From positions 1 through 59,275 of the IMG/VR virus record IMGVR_UViG_3300042860_000755: a stretch of DNA of 59,275 nt. One strand, written 5' to 3'. The notes beneath the pieces are model-generated. The model saw only the letters and a list, made by a program, of their open reading frames with translations, did not search any database and was not told the DNA's origin. Source of the DNA: a virus. Below are positions 44,686 to 52,851 of the stretch, piece after piece. The translations under genes were made by a program, and so were the position numbers. Within the stretch, counting starts at the first letter, position 1. Every line of letters starts with the position of its first letter.

Positions 44686-44810
44686 ATTGCTAGGTGTGAG
44701 AACCCAAGCAAGCGAGCCTTCAAGCCTGATCCCGACCCCGCATGGGGTAGCGCGTCGTCCCACAAAGACGAGGTGTTTTCTCACCGGGGTCAGACTTGAA
44801 GGCTTTTTTG
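44686..44810 (+). ncRNA. Candidate ~125-nt structured RNA ending in a Rho-independent terminator
   Basis: Long-range stem GCCTTCAAG (44716-44724) with CTTGAAGGC (44795-44803), then TTTTTT. Inside it GACCCCG (44734-44740) pairs with CGGGGTC (44785-44791), enclosing TCGTC/GACGA (44755-44759, 44767-44771). Alternatively CCCC (44736-44739) pairs locally with GGGG (44744-44747), and GGTG (44772-44775) with CACC (44782-44785). These alternative pairings could allow switching or attenuation. A promoter is placed just upstream. No coding frame with a ribosome site is seen. Function unknown. Confidence 0.6.
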
Positions 44811-45016
44811 TTTTCCACGCCACGCAGTCGTACTCCGCACGTTAGCAAGGGGTCTAAGGGTGCCTGCGCGGAAGCAAAGCTCTACACGGTATGACTTCGG
44901 TCTAGGGGGCAGTTCCCGAACAATCCGTGCGGCTGGTCGCATCGTCAAGCCGAGGGGTGTACGGTATTCAATCCGTAGCATGACGATCCACGCAAGTGGG
45001 GTGAAGTACCTGATCC

Positions 45017-45055
45017 CTCCCTTCTCTTTGGGGAAGGGGGGTCTTTGGGTGAAAT
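45017..45055 (+). terminator. Possible terminator or leader hairpin before the 45089 gene
   Basis: GATCCCTCCCTTC (45011-45023 region) can pair with GAAGGGGGGTC across a short TCTTTGGG loop, followed by TTTGGG. The tract is imperfect. The segment 44820-45010 between it and the RNA above contains no recognisable gene; GC-rich partial complementarity is present but no clear fold could be assigned by eye. Confidence 0.3.
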
Positions 45056-45088
45056 TTAACTTAACGGCGTTTTTAACAGGAGAAAGTG

Positions 45089-45430
45089 ATGGGTATCGTA
45101 GAAGAGACGGGAAAGATGATAGAGAAGAGGATATATGAGGCTGCGGAACAGGCGCGGCGTGAGCATCAAACAGAGTGGAATGAGTTGAAGAAGACGGCGC
45201 GGATGGCAGTTTTTGGAGGCACATACACAGTCCCGCAGACCGATACCATGGCGATGATGGAGAAGCGAGAAGAATGGTTGGAGAAAACGCAGCACATGAG
45301 GGTGGTGGCACTCAATGAGGCGTGTGAGGTAGCCAAGGCGCACATTTCGTGCGGTGAATCCATGGCGGCGATAGAAATCACCAGCATGGCGAGTTTGTTC
45401 GCCAAGTTTTTGGTTGATAACGAGGCGTGA
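45089..45430 (+). CDS. Helical protein of unknown function
   Basis: 113 aa from the ATG at 45089 (AGGAGAAAGTG upstream). Highly helical and charged: EETGKMIEKRIYEAAEQARR, EHQTEWNELKKTARM, then SMAAIEITSMASLFAKFLVD. First protein gene after the RNA region, probably early or middle expression. No family recognised. Confidence 0.6.
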   Translation: MGIVEETGKMIEKRIYEAAEQARREHQTEWNELKKTARMAVFGGTYTVPQTDTMAMMEKREEWLEKTQHMRVVALNEACEVAKAHISCGESMAAIEITSMASLFAKFLVDNEA

Positions 45431-45459
45431 GTGTTTTTCACTTTTAAAGGAGAGTGAGA

Positions 45460-45672
45460 ATGGTTGAGCGTATCTATGCTGTTTACAACGGGATGTCTGG
45501 CCGTCTGGTCCGGGCCAAGAATCGGTCGCAGGCTCTGAGCCATGTTGCTCAGTCCACATTCAACGTCCGGGTCGCAAGTCAAGATGAGTTGATCACCCTT
45601 CTCGAAAAGGGAGTCAAGGTCGAGTCTGTCCGTGACGCAGATCAGCCAGAGCTTGACCTTGGCGATCAGTAA
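45460..45672 (+). CDS. Small conserved phage protein
   Basis: 70 aa from the ATG at 45460 after AAAGGAGAGTGAG. RIYAVYNGMSGRLVRAKNRS then QALSHVAQSTFNVRVASQDE and LITLLEKGVKVESV. The RLVRA.nrsQAl.hva...f.v.vAsq.dL pattern is recurrent in phages, with no known function. GTTTAAAT follows the stop. Confidence 0.6.
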   Translation: MVERIYAVYNGMSGRLVRAKNRSQALSHVAQSTFNVRVASQDELITLLEKGVKVESVRDADQPELDLGDQ

Positions 45673-45691
45673 CGTTTAAATGGAGGCAAGA

Positions 45692-45916
45692 ATGGAACAT
45701 ACCGACATGCTCGTCATCGACCGAGAGAAGTCGTTGAACCTCATTGGCAAAGCGTACATTGACATGAAGAATGGTGACGCTGCGGGGTTCATTGTGACCT
45801 TGCGCGAAGGGAAGGTCAGTCTTGCCACCTTTGACATGGATGAAGTCACGGTGATTGGTTTGATGATCGGACTCATCGAGTCTTCGATTAAAGATGAAGG
45901 GGGAAACAGACACTAG
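45692..45916 (+). CDS. Small acidic protein
   Basis: 74 aa from the ATG at 45692, six bases after GGAGG. MEHTDMLVIDREKSLNLIGK, AYIDMKNGDAAGFIVTLREG and VTVIGLMIGLIESSI. No family recognised. The 115 bases that follow (45917-46031) hold no clear gene; a C-rich stretch (46006-46014) precedes the next ribosome site. Confidence 0.55.
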   Translation: MEHTDMLVIDREKSLNLIGKAYIDMKNGDAAGFIVTLREGKVSLATFDMDEVTVIGLMIGLIESSIKDEGGNRH

Positions 45917-46031
45917 CCTGAGCGTTGATCACCTCATGCCAATTCCGCGCCGTGCCATACGCCCATGGAGCGTCAGGTAGGTAAGGAATAGTCTGGAGTA
46001 CCCCACCCCCCCACAAACGGAAGAGAGAAAC

Positions 46032-46289
46032 ATGAAAAACGAACAATTCACAAGCGTTGCTGAAGCCATCATTGATGCAGCGCACATCCTTGCCAACAAC
46101 AGGGCCACCACGCCAGAGGGCGCAACGATGGGTGGCCTTGAGCTTCATGGCATGACCATCGCAACGTCAAATGAGCGTATCGCGCAGGCCATTGATGGAC
46201 TCGCTGCCCAGTTTGAAGAGTTGGCCCATCAAATGAGCCGCATCGCAGATGTCATCGAGGGAGACCAAAATGCGCGACTACAAGGCTGA
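46032..46289 (+). CDS. Helical protein of unknown function
   Basis: 85 aa: NEQFTSVAEAIIDAAHILAN, NRATTPEGATMGGLELHGM, then GLAAQFEELAHQMSRIADVI. Looks like a small helical bundle. It overlaps the next gene by 20 bases, so translation is coupled. Confidence 0.55.
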   Translation: MKNEQFTSVAEAIIDAAHILANNRATTPEGATMGGLELHGMTIATSNERIAQAIDGLAAQFEELAHQMSRIADVIEGDQNARLQG

Positions 46290-46518
46290 ATACCAGAACT
46301 ATGACGGCACCCCCGCAGTCAAGAAGAAGCGGGCGCAGAGAAACAAGGCCCGCAGGATGCTGGAGAGAGAGGGAGTCGTCACCAAAGGCGACGGCAAGGA
46401 TGTGGATCACATCACCCCTCTCGGGAAGGGTGGTAAGACTACCCGCAGCAACTTGCGCGTCAAGTCCGCCACCGCCAACAGATCGTTTAAACGGAAATCT
46501 GATGGCAGCCAAAAATGA
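46270..46518 (+). CDS. Small HNH-like protein
   Basis: 82 aa from the ATG at 46270. Basic N-terminus (VKKKRAQRNKARRMLEREGV), then GKDVDHITPLGKGGKTTRSN and LRVKSATANRSFKRK. DVDHI...GG.....NL is the core of HNH nucleases (Asp-His, then Asn), here in a minimal form without Cys pairs. Overlaps the primase-helicase start. Contains GTTTAAAC at 46485. Confidence 0.65.
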   Translation: MRDYKAEYQNYDGTPAVKKKRAQRNKARRMLEREGVVTKGDGKDVDHITPLGKGGKTTRSNLRVKSATANRSFKRKSDGSQK

Positions 46519-48194
46519 TTGAAGAGATTCTGCGTCAGCAGTACTTCGACAACACCGCACGGGTCGTATGCCCGTTCTGCTTGCCAGAGCGCAAGAAGAA
46601 AAACATCAAAGACATGACGCTGACCCGCAAGCCTGACGGGGCAGTCCTCTATCACTGCCATCACTGCGCCGCCATGGGATCGGTGCAACCCCCAAAACAG
46701 GAGAGAAAATTGTCAGCCGTACCCAACCCAGTGATCACAAGCGAGAGGCTTGAGGACAGGCATTACGCTTACTTGGAAAGCAGAGGTATCAGTCGCCAGA
46801 CAGCAGACAGAGCAAAGCTGTTCAGTGCAAACAAGTGGTTCGCCAAACTCGGCAGGGCCACAGAGTCAATCGGGTTCCCCTACTTCAGAAACGGGGCATT
46901 GGTCGCAGCCAAGTACCGATCAATCGAAGAGAAAGACTTCACGCAAGAAGGCGGCGGGGCTCATGATTTCTTCGGCCTTGAACACATCGAGAAGGGCCAG
47001 CCCATCATCATCGTCGAGGGTGAGATGGATTGCCTATCCGCCATGGAGGCAGGTTTAAACAACGTGCTTAGTGTTCCCGCCGGAGCGCCCATCAAGGTGG
47101 CAGATGGCAAGGTTCTCCCATCAGAAGATAAACGCTTCGCCTACGTCTGGAACGCCAGAGACATCATCGACGCAGCCCCATACGTCGTGCTTGCAACAGA
47201 CCAAGACACCCCCGGCCAAGCACTCGCAGAAGAGTTGGCAAGGCGCATCGGAAAAGAAAAGTGTCGCGTAGCCAAGTTCGCCAAAAAGGATTTGAACGAA
47301 GTCCTGCTCGATCACCCCTCTCAGGTAGCTACGGTCATCAATGCCGCCGAGCCGTATCCGATCAGCGGCATCAGCGAGGCAGACAAGTTTAAACAGTCAA
47401 TTGAAGACCTCTACGCCAAGGGCAACGGACGTGGCATCAGCACTGGCTATCAGTCCCTGGATGAAATCTACACGGTCGGGCCTGGGCAGTTGACGGTCGT
47501 CACTGGCTACCCTTCATCGGGCAAGTCCAACTTCGTCGATCAGTTGATGGTCAACCTCGCCCGCAAAAACGATTGGAAGTTCGTTGTCTGCTCGTTTGAG
47601 AACCAGCCCGAAACCCACATTGTCAGGCTGATGGAAATCTACACGGGAATGCGTTTCCATGATGGCAGAGACAGGATGAATGCGGAGACAAAAGACAAAG
47701 CGTTTAAATGGGTCAATGATCACTTCATCTTCATGGACACAAACGGTGAAGAGCCAAGCACATTGGAGTCGATACTTGAGCGAGCCAAGGCATCGGTCAA
47801 ACGCATGGGTGTTCGGGGCATGGTGATTGACCCGTACAACTACATTGACATGAGCCGCAAGGATACGGCTGAGACTGAGGCTATCAGCAACATGCTGACC
47901 AAGGTGAGGAAGTTTTGCATGGCGCACGAAGTCCATTGCTGGTTCGTGGCGCATCCAGCCAAGATGACGCGATCAGGGAATGATCAGCCCCGCCCAGATG
48001 GCATGAGCATCAGCGGGTCTATGGCATGGTGGGCAAAGACGGACTGCGGCATCACAGTCCACAGGGGACAGGGCGCAGTCGTCGAGATAGCGGTCTGGAA
48101 GTGCCGCTACAGATGGATTGGTTCTCAGGGTGAGACCAGCCTGCTCTACAACAAGACCGCAGGCATTTACACGGAAAATTTGGATGCATTCTGA
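46515..48194 (+). CDS. Bifunctional primase-helicase (T7 gp4-like)
   Basis: 559 aa. Zinc finger Cys19-Cys22/Cys48-Cys51; TOPRIM with Glu169 (IIIVEGEMDCLSA) and Asp229/Asp231 (LATDQDTPGQ); RecA-fold helicase with Walker A GYPSSGKS (331-338), FVVCSFENQPETHIVRLMEI, GMVIDPYNYIDMS, and WFVAHPAKM. All elements expected of a hexameric helicase with a fused primase are present. It unwinds and primes the replication fork. No polymerase is encoded nearby, so it may work with the host replisome. GTTTAAAC at 47053 and 47387. Confidence 0.92.
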   Translation: MIEEILRQQYFDNTARVVCPFCLPERKKKNIKDMTLTRKPDGAVLYHCHHCAAMGSVQPPKQERKLSAVPNPVITSERLEDRHYAYLESRGISRQTADRAKLFSANKWFAKLGRATESIGFPYFRNGALVAAKYRSIEEKDFTQEGGGAHDFFGLEHIEKGQPIIIVEGEMDCLSAMEAGLNNVLSVPAGAPIKVADGKVLPSEDKRFAYVWNARDIIDAAPYVVLATDQDTPGQALAEELARRIGKEKCRVAKFAKKDLNEVLLDHPSQVATVINAAEPYPISGISEADKFKQSIEDLYAKGNGRGISTGYQSLDEIYTVGPGQLTVVTGYPSSGKSNFVDQLMVNLARKNDWKFVVCSFENQPETHIVRLMEIYTGMRFHDGRDRMNAETKDKAFKWVNDHFIFMDTNGEEPSTLESILERAKASVKRMGVRGMVIDPYNYIDMSRKDTAETEAISNMLTKVRKFCMAHEVHCWFVAHPAKMTRSGNDQPRPDGMSISGSMAWWAKTDCGITVHRGQGAVVEIAVWKCRYRWIGSQGETSLLYNKTAGIYTENLDAF

Positions 48195-48310
48195 CGGGGT
48201 GTTTTTGTTTTCTACCCGTCCGGGCGTAAGGTGCGAGTGGCCCGTTAAAGATAACCGCATCAGTTTGTCGGGCGTGTTTTTTCACTTTCCTCGCTGACAG
48301 GACAAACAGT

Positions 48311-48336
48311 AAGGGGGGCTCATGGCCCCCCTTTCT
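48311..48336. terminator. Bidirectional terminator between convergent operons
   Basis: Perfect stem AAGGGGGGC (48311-48319) and GCCCCCCTT (48325-48333) with a 5-base loop, then TCTTT; on the other strand the A-rich side is short. It separates the rightward primase-helicase unit from the leftward accessory operon ending at 48337. A weaker ACGGG...CCCGT hairpin with a T-rich loop lies at about 48196-48222. Confidence 0.8.
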
Positions 48337-48501
48337 TTATTCAGCCTGGGTGATGGTTTCAACCTCCCATTCGGCGTTGTCGGTGTAATGGTCTTTTTCA
48401 AGTTGATCCCATGCCATGTCTTCTGCCTTTTCTTTTGTTTCGGCCTCGACATGTACCACGACAAAACTGGTGCGGCGATATTCAATCTCAAACTTTTTCA
48501 T
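48337..48501 (-). CDS. 54-aa small protein, end of the leftward accessory operon
   Basis: MKKFEIEYRRTSFVVVHVEA then ETKEKAEDMAWDQLEKDHYT and a WEVETITQAE end: a compact beta-alpha-beta protein. The start sits in AGGAGCGTTTAAATG, where the previous stop TAA, the RTTTAAAY motif and the ATG overlap. Unknown function; clearly preferable to a longer proline-rich reading in another frame. Confidence 0.65.
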   Translation of the reverse strand: MKKFEIEYRRTSFVVVHVEAETKEKAEDMAWDQLEKDHYTDNAEWEVETITQAE

Positions 48502-48621
48502 TTAAACGCTCCTGATAAATGGTGCGGGTTCATCCGCGTCTGATGGTTGGAAGGGTGCAGGACGGGGTAGTTGCCCCGGCTTGTCCAGCGGGTTGGGAAA
48601 CGGTGGAAAGGGCCAGTTCAT
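48502..48621 (-). CDS. 39-aa proline-rich peptide
   Basis: MNWPFPPFPNPLDKPGQLPR then PAPFQPSDADEPAPFIRSV. The start codon lies three bases from the upstream stop and the TAA stop is inside ATTTAAAC. Short, but in register with the operon. Unknown. Confidence 0.45.
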   Translation of the reverse strand: MNWPFPPFPNPLDKPGQLPRPAPFQPSDADEPAPFIRSV

Positions 48622-48623
48622 GG

Positions 48624-48770
48624 TCAGAACCAGAGATAGAACCCGTGTAGGATTCCGATGGGAAAGAATATTGCCCCGGCCAGCAGGAAACCCCACATTC
48701 CCTCCGCGAAGCAGGTGAATACATGGGTCAACCATGCAAGGAAACACAAGGCCACAAAAAGGTATGCCAT
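48624..48770 (-). CDS. 48-aa two-helix membrane protein
   Basis: MAYLFVALCFLAWLTHVFTC then FAEGMWGFLLAGAIFFPIGI and LHGFYLWF: two membrane helices joined by a short acidic turn. GAGATGAGATG-type ribosome site with TTTAAACCGGAGAGATGAG upstream. It could be a small envelope effector; no family is certain. Confidence 0.6.
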   Translation of the reverse strand: MAYLFVALCFLAWLTHVFTCFAEGMWGFLLAGAIFFPIGILHGFYLWF

Positions 48771-48784
48771 CTCATCTCTCCGGT

Positions 48785-49018
48785 TTAAACGCGCCGCGCA
48801 TAGTTGACTGCGCTGCGCAGGTTGTTGAATGTATTGGCCCTCAGTGGGCCGTCTGTCGTCTTGATGTAGACCGAGAATGCCAGCCCATCAAAGGCGATGT
48901 ATCGCTCCCCGTGGCCCAGGTATCGCTCATCATCGACTAGGTCAACGATGCCGTCGAGGGCGTATGCTTGTTTTAAAAACACGGGGTGCCGGTTTGTCAC
49001 TGCTCTGATGGTTCTCAT
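48785..49018 (-). CDS. Small protein coupled to the VWA gene
   Basis: 77 aa: MRTIRAVTNRHPVFLKQAYA, LVDDERYLGHGERYIAFDGL, then TTDGPLRANTFNNLRSAVNY. ATGA overlap with the VWA-metallopeptidase gene suggests coordinated expression. The stop TAA is inside an exact GTTTAAAC (48783-48790). Function unknown. Confidence 0.55.
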   Translation of the reverse strand: MRTIRAVTNRHPVFLKQAYALDGIVDLVDDERYLGHGERYIAFDGLAFSVYIKTTDGPLRANTFNNLRSAVNYARRV

Positions 49019-50589
49019 GCGGCCAGCTTGATCTGCTTGAACGACACTGTGCCCAGGTCGCCAACGTCAGTGATCCGCACCGACTGCGGGTAGACATTTG
49101 CAACGTCCTGCTCGATGCCGATGCCGATGGTGGTGATCCCCAGGTTATTGCCTGCCAAGCATTGCTGCCGCACTGCCATAGGCTTGCCGATGCCATCGGT
49201 GATGACAAAGCAAATCTTGCGCTGCTCGGGCCGACTGAGCAGCAGCTTGTGGGCATACCGCACCGCAAAGTAGTCGTTGGTTGACCCGCCGTTGCAAATG
49301 CTGTTGATCTTTGCCGCAGCCTTGAGCGAGTGTTCTCCCCAGGGCTTGACCACTGAAGTGAACGAACCAAAGGCAAGGACGCAGGTCTCGACCTGGGCCT
49401 TTTGCAAAGTATCCAGCAGCGCCCGGGTTGCCATAGCAGCCTGGACGATGCGGTTGCTCATGTCGTACCTTTTATTTTTCTTGCCGTCATCAAACATCGA
49501 GCCCGAAACATCGAGACAGATCACCACCGCAGAGTCGATCCCCTCGACCGCATGGCGGCGCTGGAACAGCTTGTCAGTGGTGCCGATCTTGTGCAGGGCC
49601 GAGACATTGATGGAGCCAGACCGACGGTTGCGCTGGAAGTCCTCGCGCCCAGAGTTGTCGAACAGGCGCTTGACCTCATACCGCAGCCGCGCAGGCACCG
49701 CCAGTTGATCGTTGAGCCAGTGATGCCGCAGGTGATGATTAGGCTCAGTCAGCGTGGCATTCTCAGACCATCCCCCGATGCCAGCCTTGCCCTCGGGCAT
49801 ATTGATGGAGGGTTCGACCTCGACTGCCTCGTCAGATTTTTTAGGAGCCCGAGCAGAGCCGGGGCTTTTGTGCGGGTTGTCGTCGAGCCTGGAGCCCTTA
49901 TCGGCCTTGCCTGCACCCTCACCCTTGCCGTCATCAGATGGAGCCTCTGAGGGGCTTTTGGGAGCCTTGGCGGGGCTGTTTTTGGGCAGAGCCTGGAGTT
50001 GATCCATGATCCACTCAGCCAGGGCCAGCGTGTCCTTGGATGAGCGGCAGGCATCAATCCGCTGAGTCGCGCCGATGATGACGGGCTCCAGGCCAGCAGG
50101 CACCGGGACATGGGTGTTCAGATGCCGCCGCAGGTAGACCGCGAAGATAAACGGGTATTGAGCAGGGTCTGCCCAATCAGTCACCGTGGCATTGGCCTCG
50201 CCAACGATCTGATCCAGCAGCGCCGTCAGCAGCCCATCGATGTTGCCGGTCAGCTTGGCATCGATCCCGGTGTGCTCGATCCATGCATCCTCGACCGCAT
50301 TGTGCAGTTGGTTGACGTACTGGTCACCATGATTGACGTTGAAGTTGGTATATTTTTGATGCAGCAGTTCATGTACCACAAACCCGACATAGCGCTGAAC
50401 GTCAATGTCGTAAAGCACTGCATCATCAGCAACGTCAGCGAAGTAAATGTCGCCGTCCTTGTTGGTGCCTGCGGTCTGAATGCCTGCATGCCAGTTGATG
50501 GTTCTGATGGCTGCACCAAACTCGGCTGCAACCTTGCGCGTCAAATTTTCAACTGCCTGTTTAAACTGGAACCCGTGATAGCGTTTCAT
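49015..50589 (-). CDS. VWA-domain protein with HELLH metallopeptidase motif (CobT-like)
   Basis: 524 aa. Residues 73-77 are HELLH (VVHELLHQKY), with NAVEDAWIE (97-105) supplying a possible third zinc ligand. A Lys/Pro/Ser/Asp-rich linker spans ~204-265. The C-terminal VWA domain has the MIDAS signature Asp360-x-Ser-x-Ser (CLDVSGSMFDDG), then GGSTNDYF and VITDGIG. VWA proteins pair with MoxR-type AAA+ ATPases, and one lies directly upstream. Automated tools might call it cobaltochelatase CobT, but no cobalamin genes are present. Probably the substrate-handling half of a remodelling or proteolysis machine. GTTTAAAC at 50559 encodes Gln-Phe-Lys-Gln. Confidence 0.75.
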   Translation of the reverse strand: MKRYHGFQFKQAVENLTRKVAAEFGAAIRTINWHAGIQTAGTNKDGDIYFADVADDAVLYDIDVQRYVGFVVHELLHQKYTNFNVNHGDQYVNQLHNAVEDAWIEHTGIDAKLTGNIDGLLTALLDQIVGEANATVTDWADPAQYPFIFAVYLRRHLNTHVPVPAGLEPVIIGATQRIDACRSSKDTLALAEWIMDQLQALPKNSPAKAPKSPSEAPSDDGKGEGAGKADKGSRLDDNPHKSPGSARAPKKSDEAVEVEPSINMPEGKAGIGGWSENATLTEPNHHLRHHWLNDQLAVPARLRYEVKRLFDNSGREDFQRNRRSGSINVSALHKIGTTDKLFQRRHAVEGIDSAVVICLDVSGSMFDDGKKNKRYDMSNRIVQAAMATRALLDTLQKAQVETCVLAFGSFTSVVKPWGEHSLKAAAKINSICNGGSTNDYFAVRYAHKLLLSRPEQRKICFVITDGIGKPMAVRQQCLAGNNLGITTIGIGIEQDVANVYPQSVRITDVGDLGTVSFKQIKLAA

Positions 50590-50597
50590 GATTTACC

Positions 50598-52034
50598 TCA
50601 AATGTTGTCGTTGAAAAAGTCAATGTTGATGCAGGCATCGAAGATGCCCATCAGCGTGGCGTGAGATTCGACGGGTTGCCGAGCAACGACAGTGGTCGTC
50701 CAAGCCTCACGCAGGGGCAGCACTTGTATTGCCCTGGCAAAGGCAATCGCCGAGCGAATCGAGGGTGCGTCCACAATGTCGGCACTCTTGACCTTGTGCC
50801 GTGCAACCTCGATGGCGTGGTGGATAGCCATGGCGATAGCCTTGTTGCAGCCAGCGCGGCGGGTGATAGCCTCGATCTCAGAGTCCTTTGGCAGGTAGTC
50901 AAACTGGATCACCCGAGAGAAACGATCCACCAGGGCACTGTTCTGCATCCGGGTGCCGGCGTGTCTACCACTGTCGTCACCATTGCCAAAGGTGTTATCG
51001 GCAACGAAAACCAGCACCCCCTCGGCGCGGGTATGGGTAAGACCACCAAACGATACGGCGGCGTTGGGCTCCAGAAAACCATTCAGCGTTGCCAGTTCGC
51101 CAGGGTCAGCGTTGGTGACCTCATCCAGCAGGATGACGGTCGAGGGCATGGCATAGGCCAGCAAAAAGTCTTTTGGCTGGAACACCGTCTTGTTGTTCTC
51201 AAAGCCAGTCGCTCCGACATACTCTTCGACGGTTGTGTGCTTGTGGAAGTTGATGCGTTTAAACCCGCGTCCGGTACGGGCTGCAAACTGTCGGGCAGTC
51301 TCAGACTTGCCGGTGCCCTTCTCGCCGCCAAACCAAAGGTTCTCGCCCGTCCAATCAGATAGCAGCAGGTGCTTGAGAATGCCCTCAGTCCAGATGAAAT
51401 CGGGGTCTACCGCCGGGGCTTGGGGGTGGTTCCACAGGTCAACCATCAGCGGCTGACCCTTAACATCGAAAACATCGATGCCGAAAACCTCAAGGCAGGT
51501 CTTGCTGCTGGTGCGGTGCGCGGCGGTCTGGTCGGCCACAACCTGTTGGGCACCCGCATCCTCGATGCGTTTAGACCAGCGTGAAAAATGGTCGCCGATT
51601 ATTGCGTCCACTGCTACCTTAATGCTACGGTCATCAATCTTGATGCCTTTGATCTTGTCGGTCAGTGTGTTGGCCTTGTGCTCGACGCGAGCCATTGTCT
51701 GGATCACTGCGCTGATGTTAGCCTGGAGGTCATCGACCCGATTGAGGGCCGACAGGGCATCGGCTTTGGCATCAGATGCAACCTGCGAGGCGGCATCAAC
51801 CTTGGCACCGATGGCGGGGTCAAAGGTCGGCGCGGCCTTGAAGACCGATGGGGTTGCGGCCATGATGTTGTTCATGCTGATGGTTCCAGCATCGACCGCC
51901 TCGGCCAGCCAGCGGCTTGCATCGGTCTTGGTTATCCCGGCCTGTGGGTTGGGGTGGTATTGGTTATAGGCACCTGCCACAACGGGCAGGGGCAGACGGG
52001 CGATCTGGATGACGATCTGGGAGAGGTTTGCCAT
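50598..52034 (-). CDS. MoxR/CobS-like AAA+ ATPase
   Basis: 478 aa. Walker A GGEKGTGKS (236-244), Walker B ILLDE (301-305), sensor-1 Asn347 (VFVADNT), and Arg fingers in ALVDRFSR (371/374). The N-terminal ~200 residues form a long helical region (ASQVASDAKADALSALNRVD, QANISAVIQTMARVEHKANT), which is unusual for CobS and may be a substrate or partner adaptor. It would form hexamers that act on the VWA partner. Nine bases from the VWA gene. GTTTAAAC at 51258. Confidence 0.82.
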   Translation of the reverse strand: MANLSQIVIQIARLPLPVVAGAYNQYHPNPQAGITKTDASRWLAEAVDAGTISMNNIMAATPSVFKAAPTFDPAIGAKVDAASQVASDAKADALSALNRVDDLQANISAVIQTMARVEHKANTLTDKIKGIKIDDRSIKVAVDAIIGDHFSRWSKRIEDAGAQQVVADQTAAHRTSSKTCLEVFGIDVFDVKGQPLMVDLWNHPQAPAVDPDFIWTEGILKHLLLSDWTGENLWFGGEKGTGKSETARQFAARTGRGFKRINFHKHTTVEEYVGATGFENNKTVFQPKDFLLAYAMPSTVILLDEVTNADPGELATLNGFLEPNAAVSFGGLTHTRAEGVLVFVADNTFGNGDDSGRHAGTRMQNSALVDRFSRVIQFDYLPKDSEIEAITRRAGCNKAIAMAIHHAIEVARHKVKSADIVDAPSIRSAIAFARAIQVLPLREAWTTTVVARQPVESHATLMGIFDACINIDFFNDNI

Positions 52035-52052
52035 GATTCACTTTCGGTTGGG

Positions 52053-52628
52053 TTACAGGGAGAGGGTATCGCCACAAGGGCAGGTGGGCAGACCTTGCGC
52101 TGCCCATTTGGTGGACAGGCGCACGGTATACCCGCAGGAGGGGCACTCGGCCTTGAGCATTCGAGTGGTTTGCTTTTTCAGTTGTCGGTCAGACTTCAAC
52201 TCGGCATGGGGGTAGTCGCCCAGGCTGGTGATGATGGCAGCGTAGACCGCCAAAAAGTCAGCATCCCCAACAGTTGACTTCCAAGGTTGACGGCCCGAGC
52301 CAGTGGCCTGGAGGTGCATGGCGGCGGCGATCTTTTGGAAGTTGACCCCATGGTTGAATGCGCCGGCAGTGGCATGGCACAACTCATGGATCAGCACTTC
52401 GAAGACCTTGACGGGGTCAGCCAGCTTGGGATGCACCAAAATCTCAAAGGTGCCATCTGCGCTGGCGGTGTTGATCCAGCACTCACCGATAGCACCCGAC
52501 CGCAGGGCGGTGGACGGGAAGCCGCAAGAGACCCGCACCTTGGCAGGCAGGGGCTTGCTGTACAGGTCGAACAGGGGCCGGACTTCCTCGACTCCGGCAC
52601 TGAGCCATTCTTCACGGGTTGAATACAT
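52053..52628 (-). CDS. SprT-like zinc metalloprotease
   Basis: 191 aa. Active site HELCH (81-85) with His93 (FNHGVNF) downstream, as in SprT/Spartan. The C-terminal zinc ribbon has Cys162/Cys165 and Cys183/Cys185 (ECPSCGYT, LPTCPCGD). SprT-family proteins cut DNA-bound or crosslinked proteins (family knowledge). It is the first gene of the three-gene SprT-AAA+-VWA block and could remove proteins from phage or host DNA. CTTTAAAC lies just upstream of the start. Confidence 0.82.
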   Translation of the reverse strand: MYSTREEWLSAGVEEVRPLFDLYSKPLPAKVRVSCGFPSTALRSGAIGECWINTASADGTFEILVHPKLADPVKVFEVLIHELCHATAGAFNHGVNFQKIAAAMHLQATGSGRQPWKSTVGDADFLAVYAAIITSLGDYPHAELKSDRQLKKQTTRMLKAECPSCGYTVRLSTKWAAQGLPTCPCGDTLSL

Positions 52629-52695
52629 GATGCACCTTTAAACGGGGATGAGCCCCGATAATATCAGGGCGCAAGGGTTGATGATATTTAGTTGA

Positions 52696-52851
52696 TCAGT
52701 CCGAGGGGTCATTCAGCGCCTCGGTCAGGACATGACCAGCGAACACGCCGCCAATCACCAGGGCAAGGTCGGTCAGCCAGTAGTGCCCCCATCCGAAAGT
52801 GATGAGGGCTGCGGCGGTAGCGCCAGAGGCGAGCAGGTGGGCGTGTCTCAT
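52696..52851 (-). CDS. 51-aa membrane protein
   Basis: MRHAHLLASGATAAALITFG then WGHYWLTDLALVIGGVFAGH and an acidic LTEALNDPSD tail. Two hydrophobic segments. ATGA overlap with the HTH gene upstream. The 67 bases after it hold only a small CGGGG/CCCCG hairpin near 52644-52658. Confidence 0.55.
   Translation of the reverse strand: MRHAHLLASGATAAALITFGWGHYWLTDLALVIGGVFAGHVLTEALNDPSD

Noticed and set aside
44790-45559. Long minus-strand readings across 44.8-45.6 kb
   Set aside because: They run through terminator hairpins and opposite to well-started plus-strand genes with ribosome sites; composition is Pro/Ser/His-rich as in shadow frames.
48282-48491. 69-aa minus-strand frame running over the terminator
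   Set aside because: It crosses the strong hairpin at 48311 and has no ribosome site; the 54-aa gene 48337-48501 in another frame fits the operon.
49015-52034. Cobaltochelatase CobS/CobT as a vitamin B12 auxiliary metabolic pair
   Set aside because: No CobN-like subunit or other cobalamin gene is visible, and the VWA protein carries an HELLH motif; a MoxR-VWA remodelling role with SprT fits the context better.
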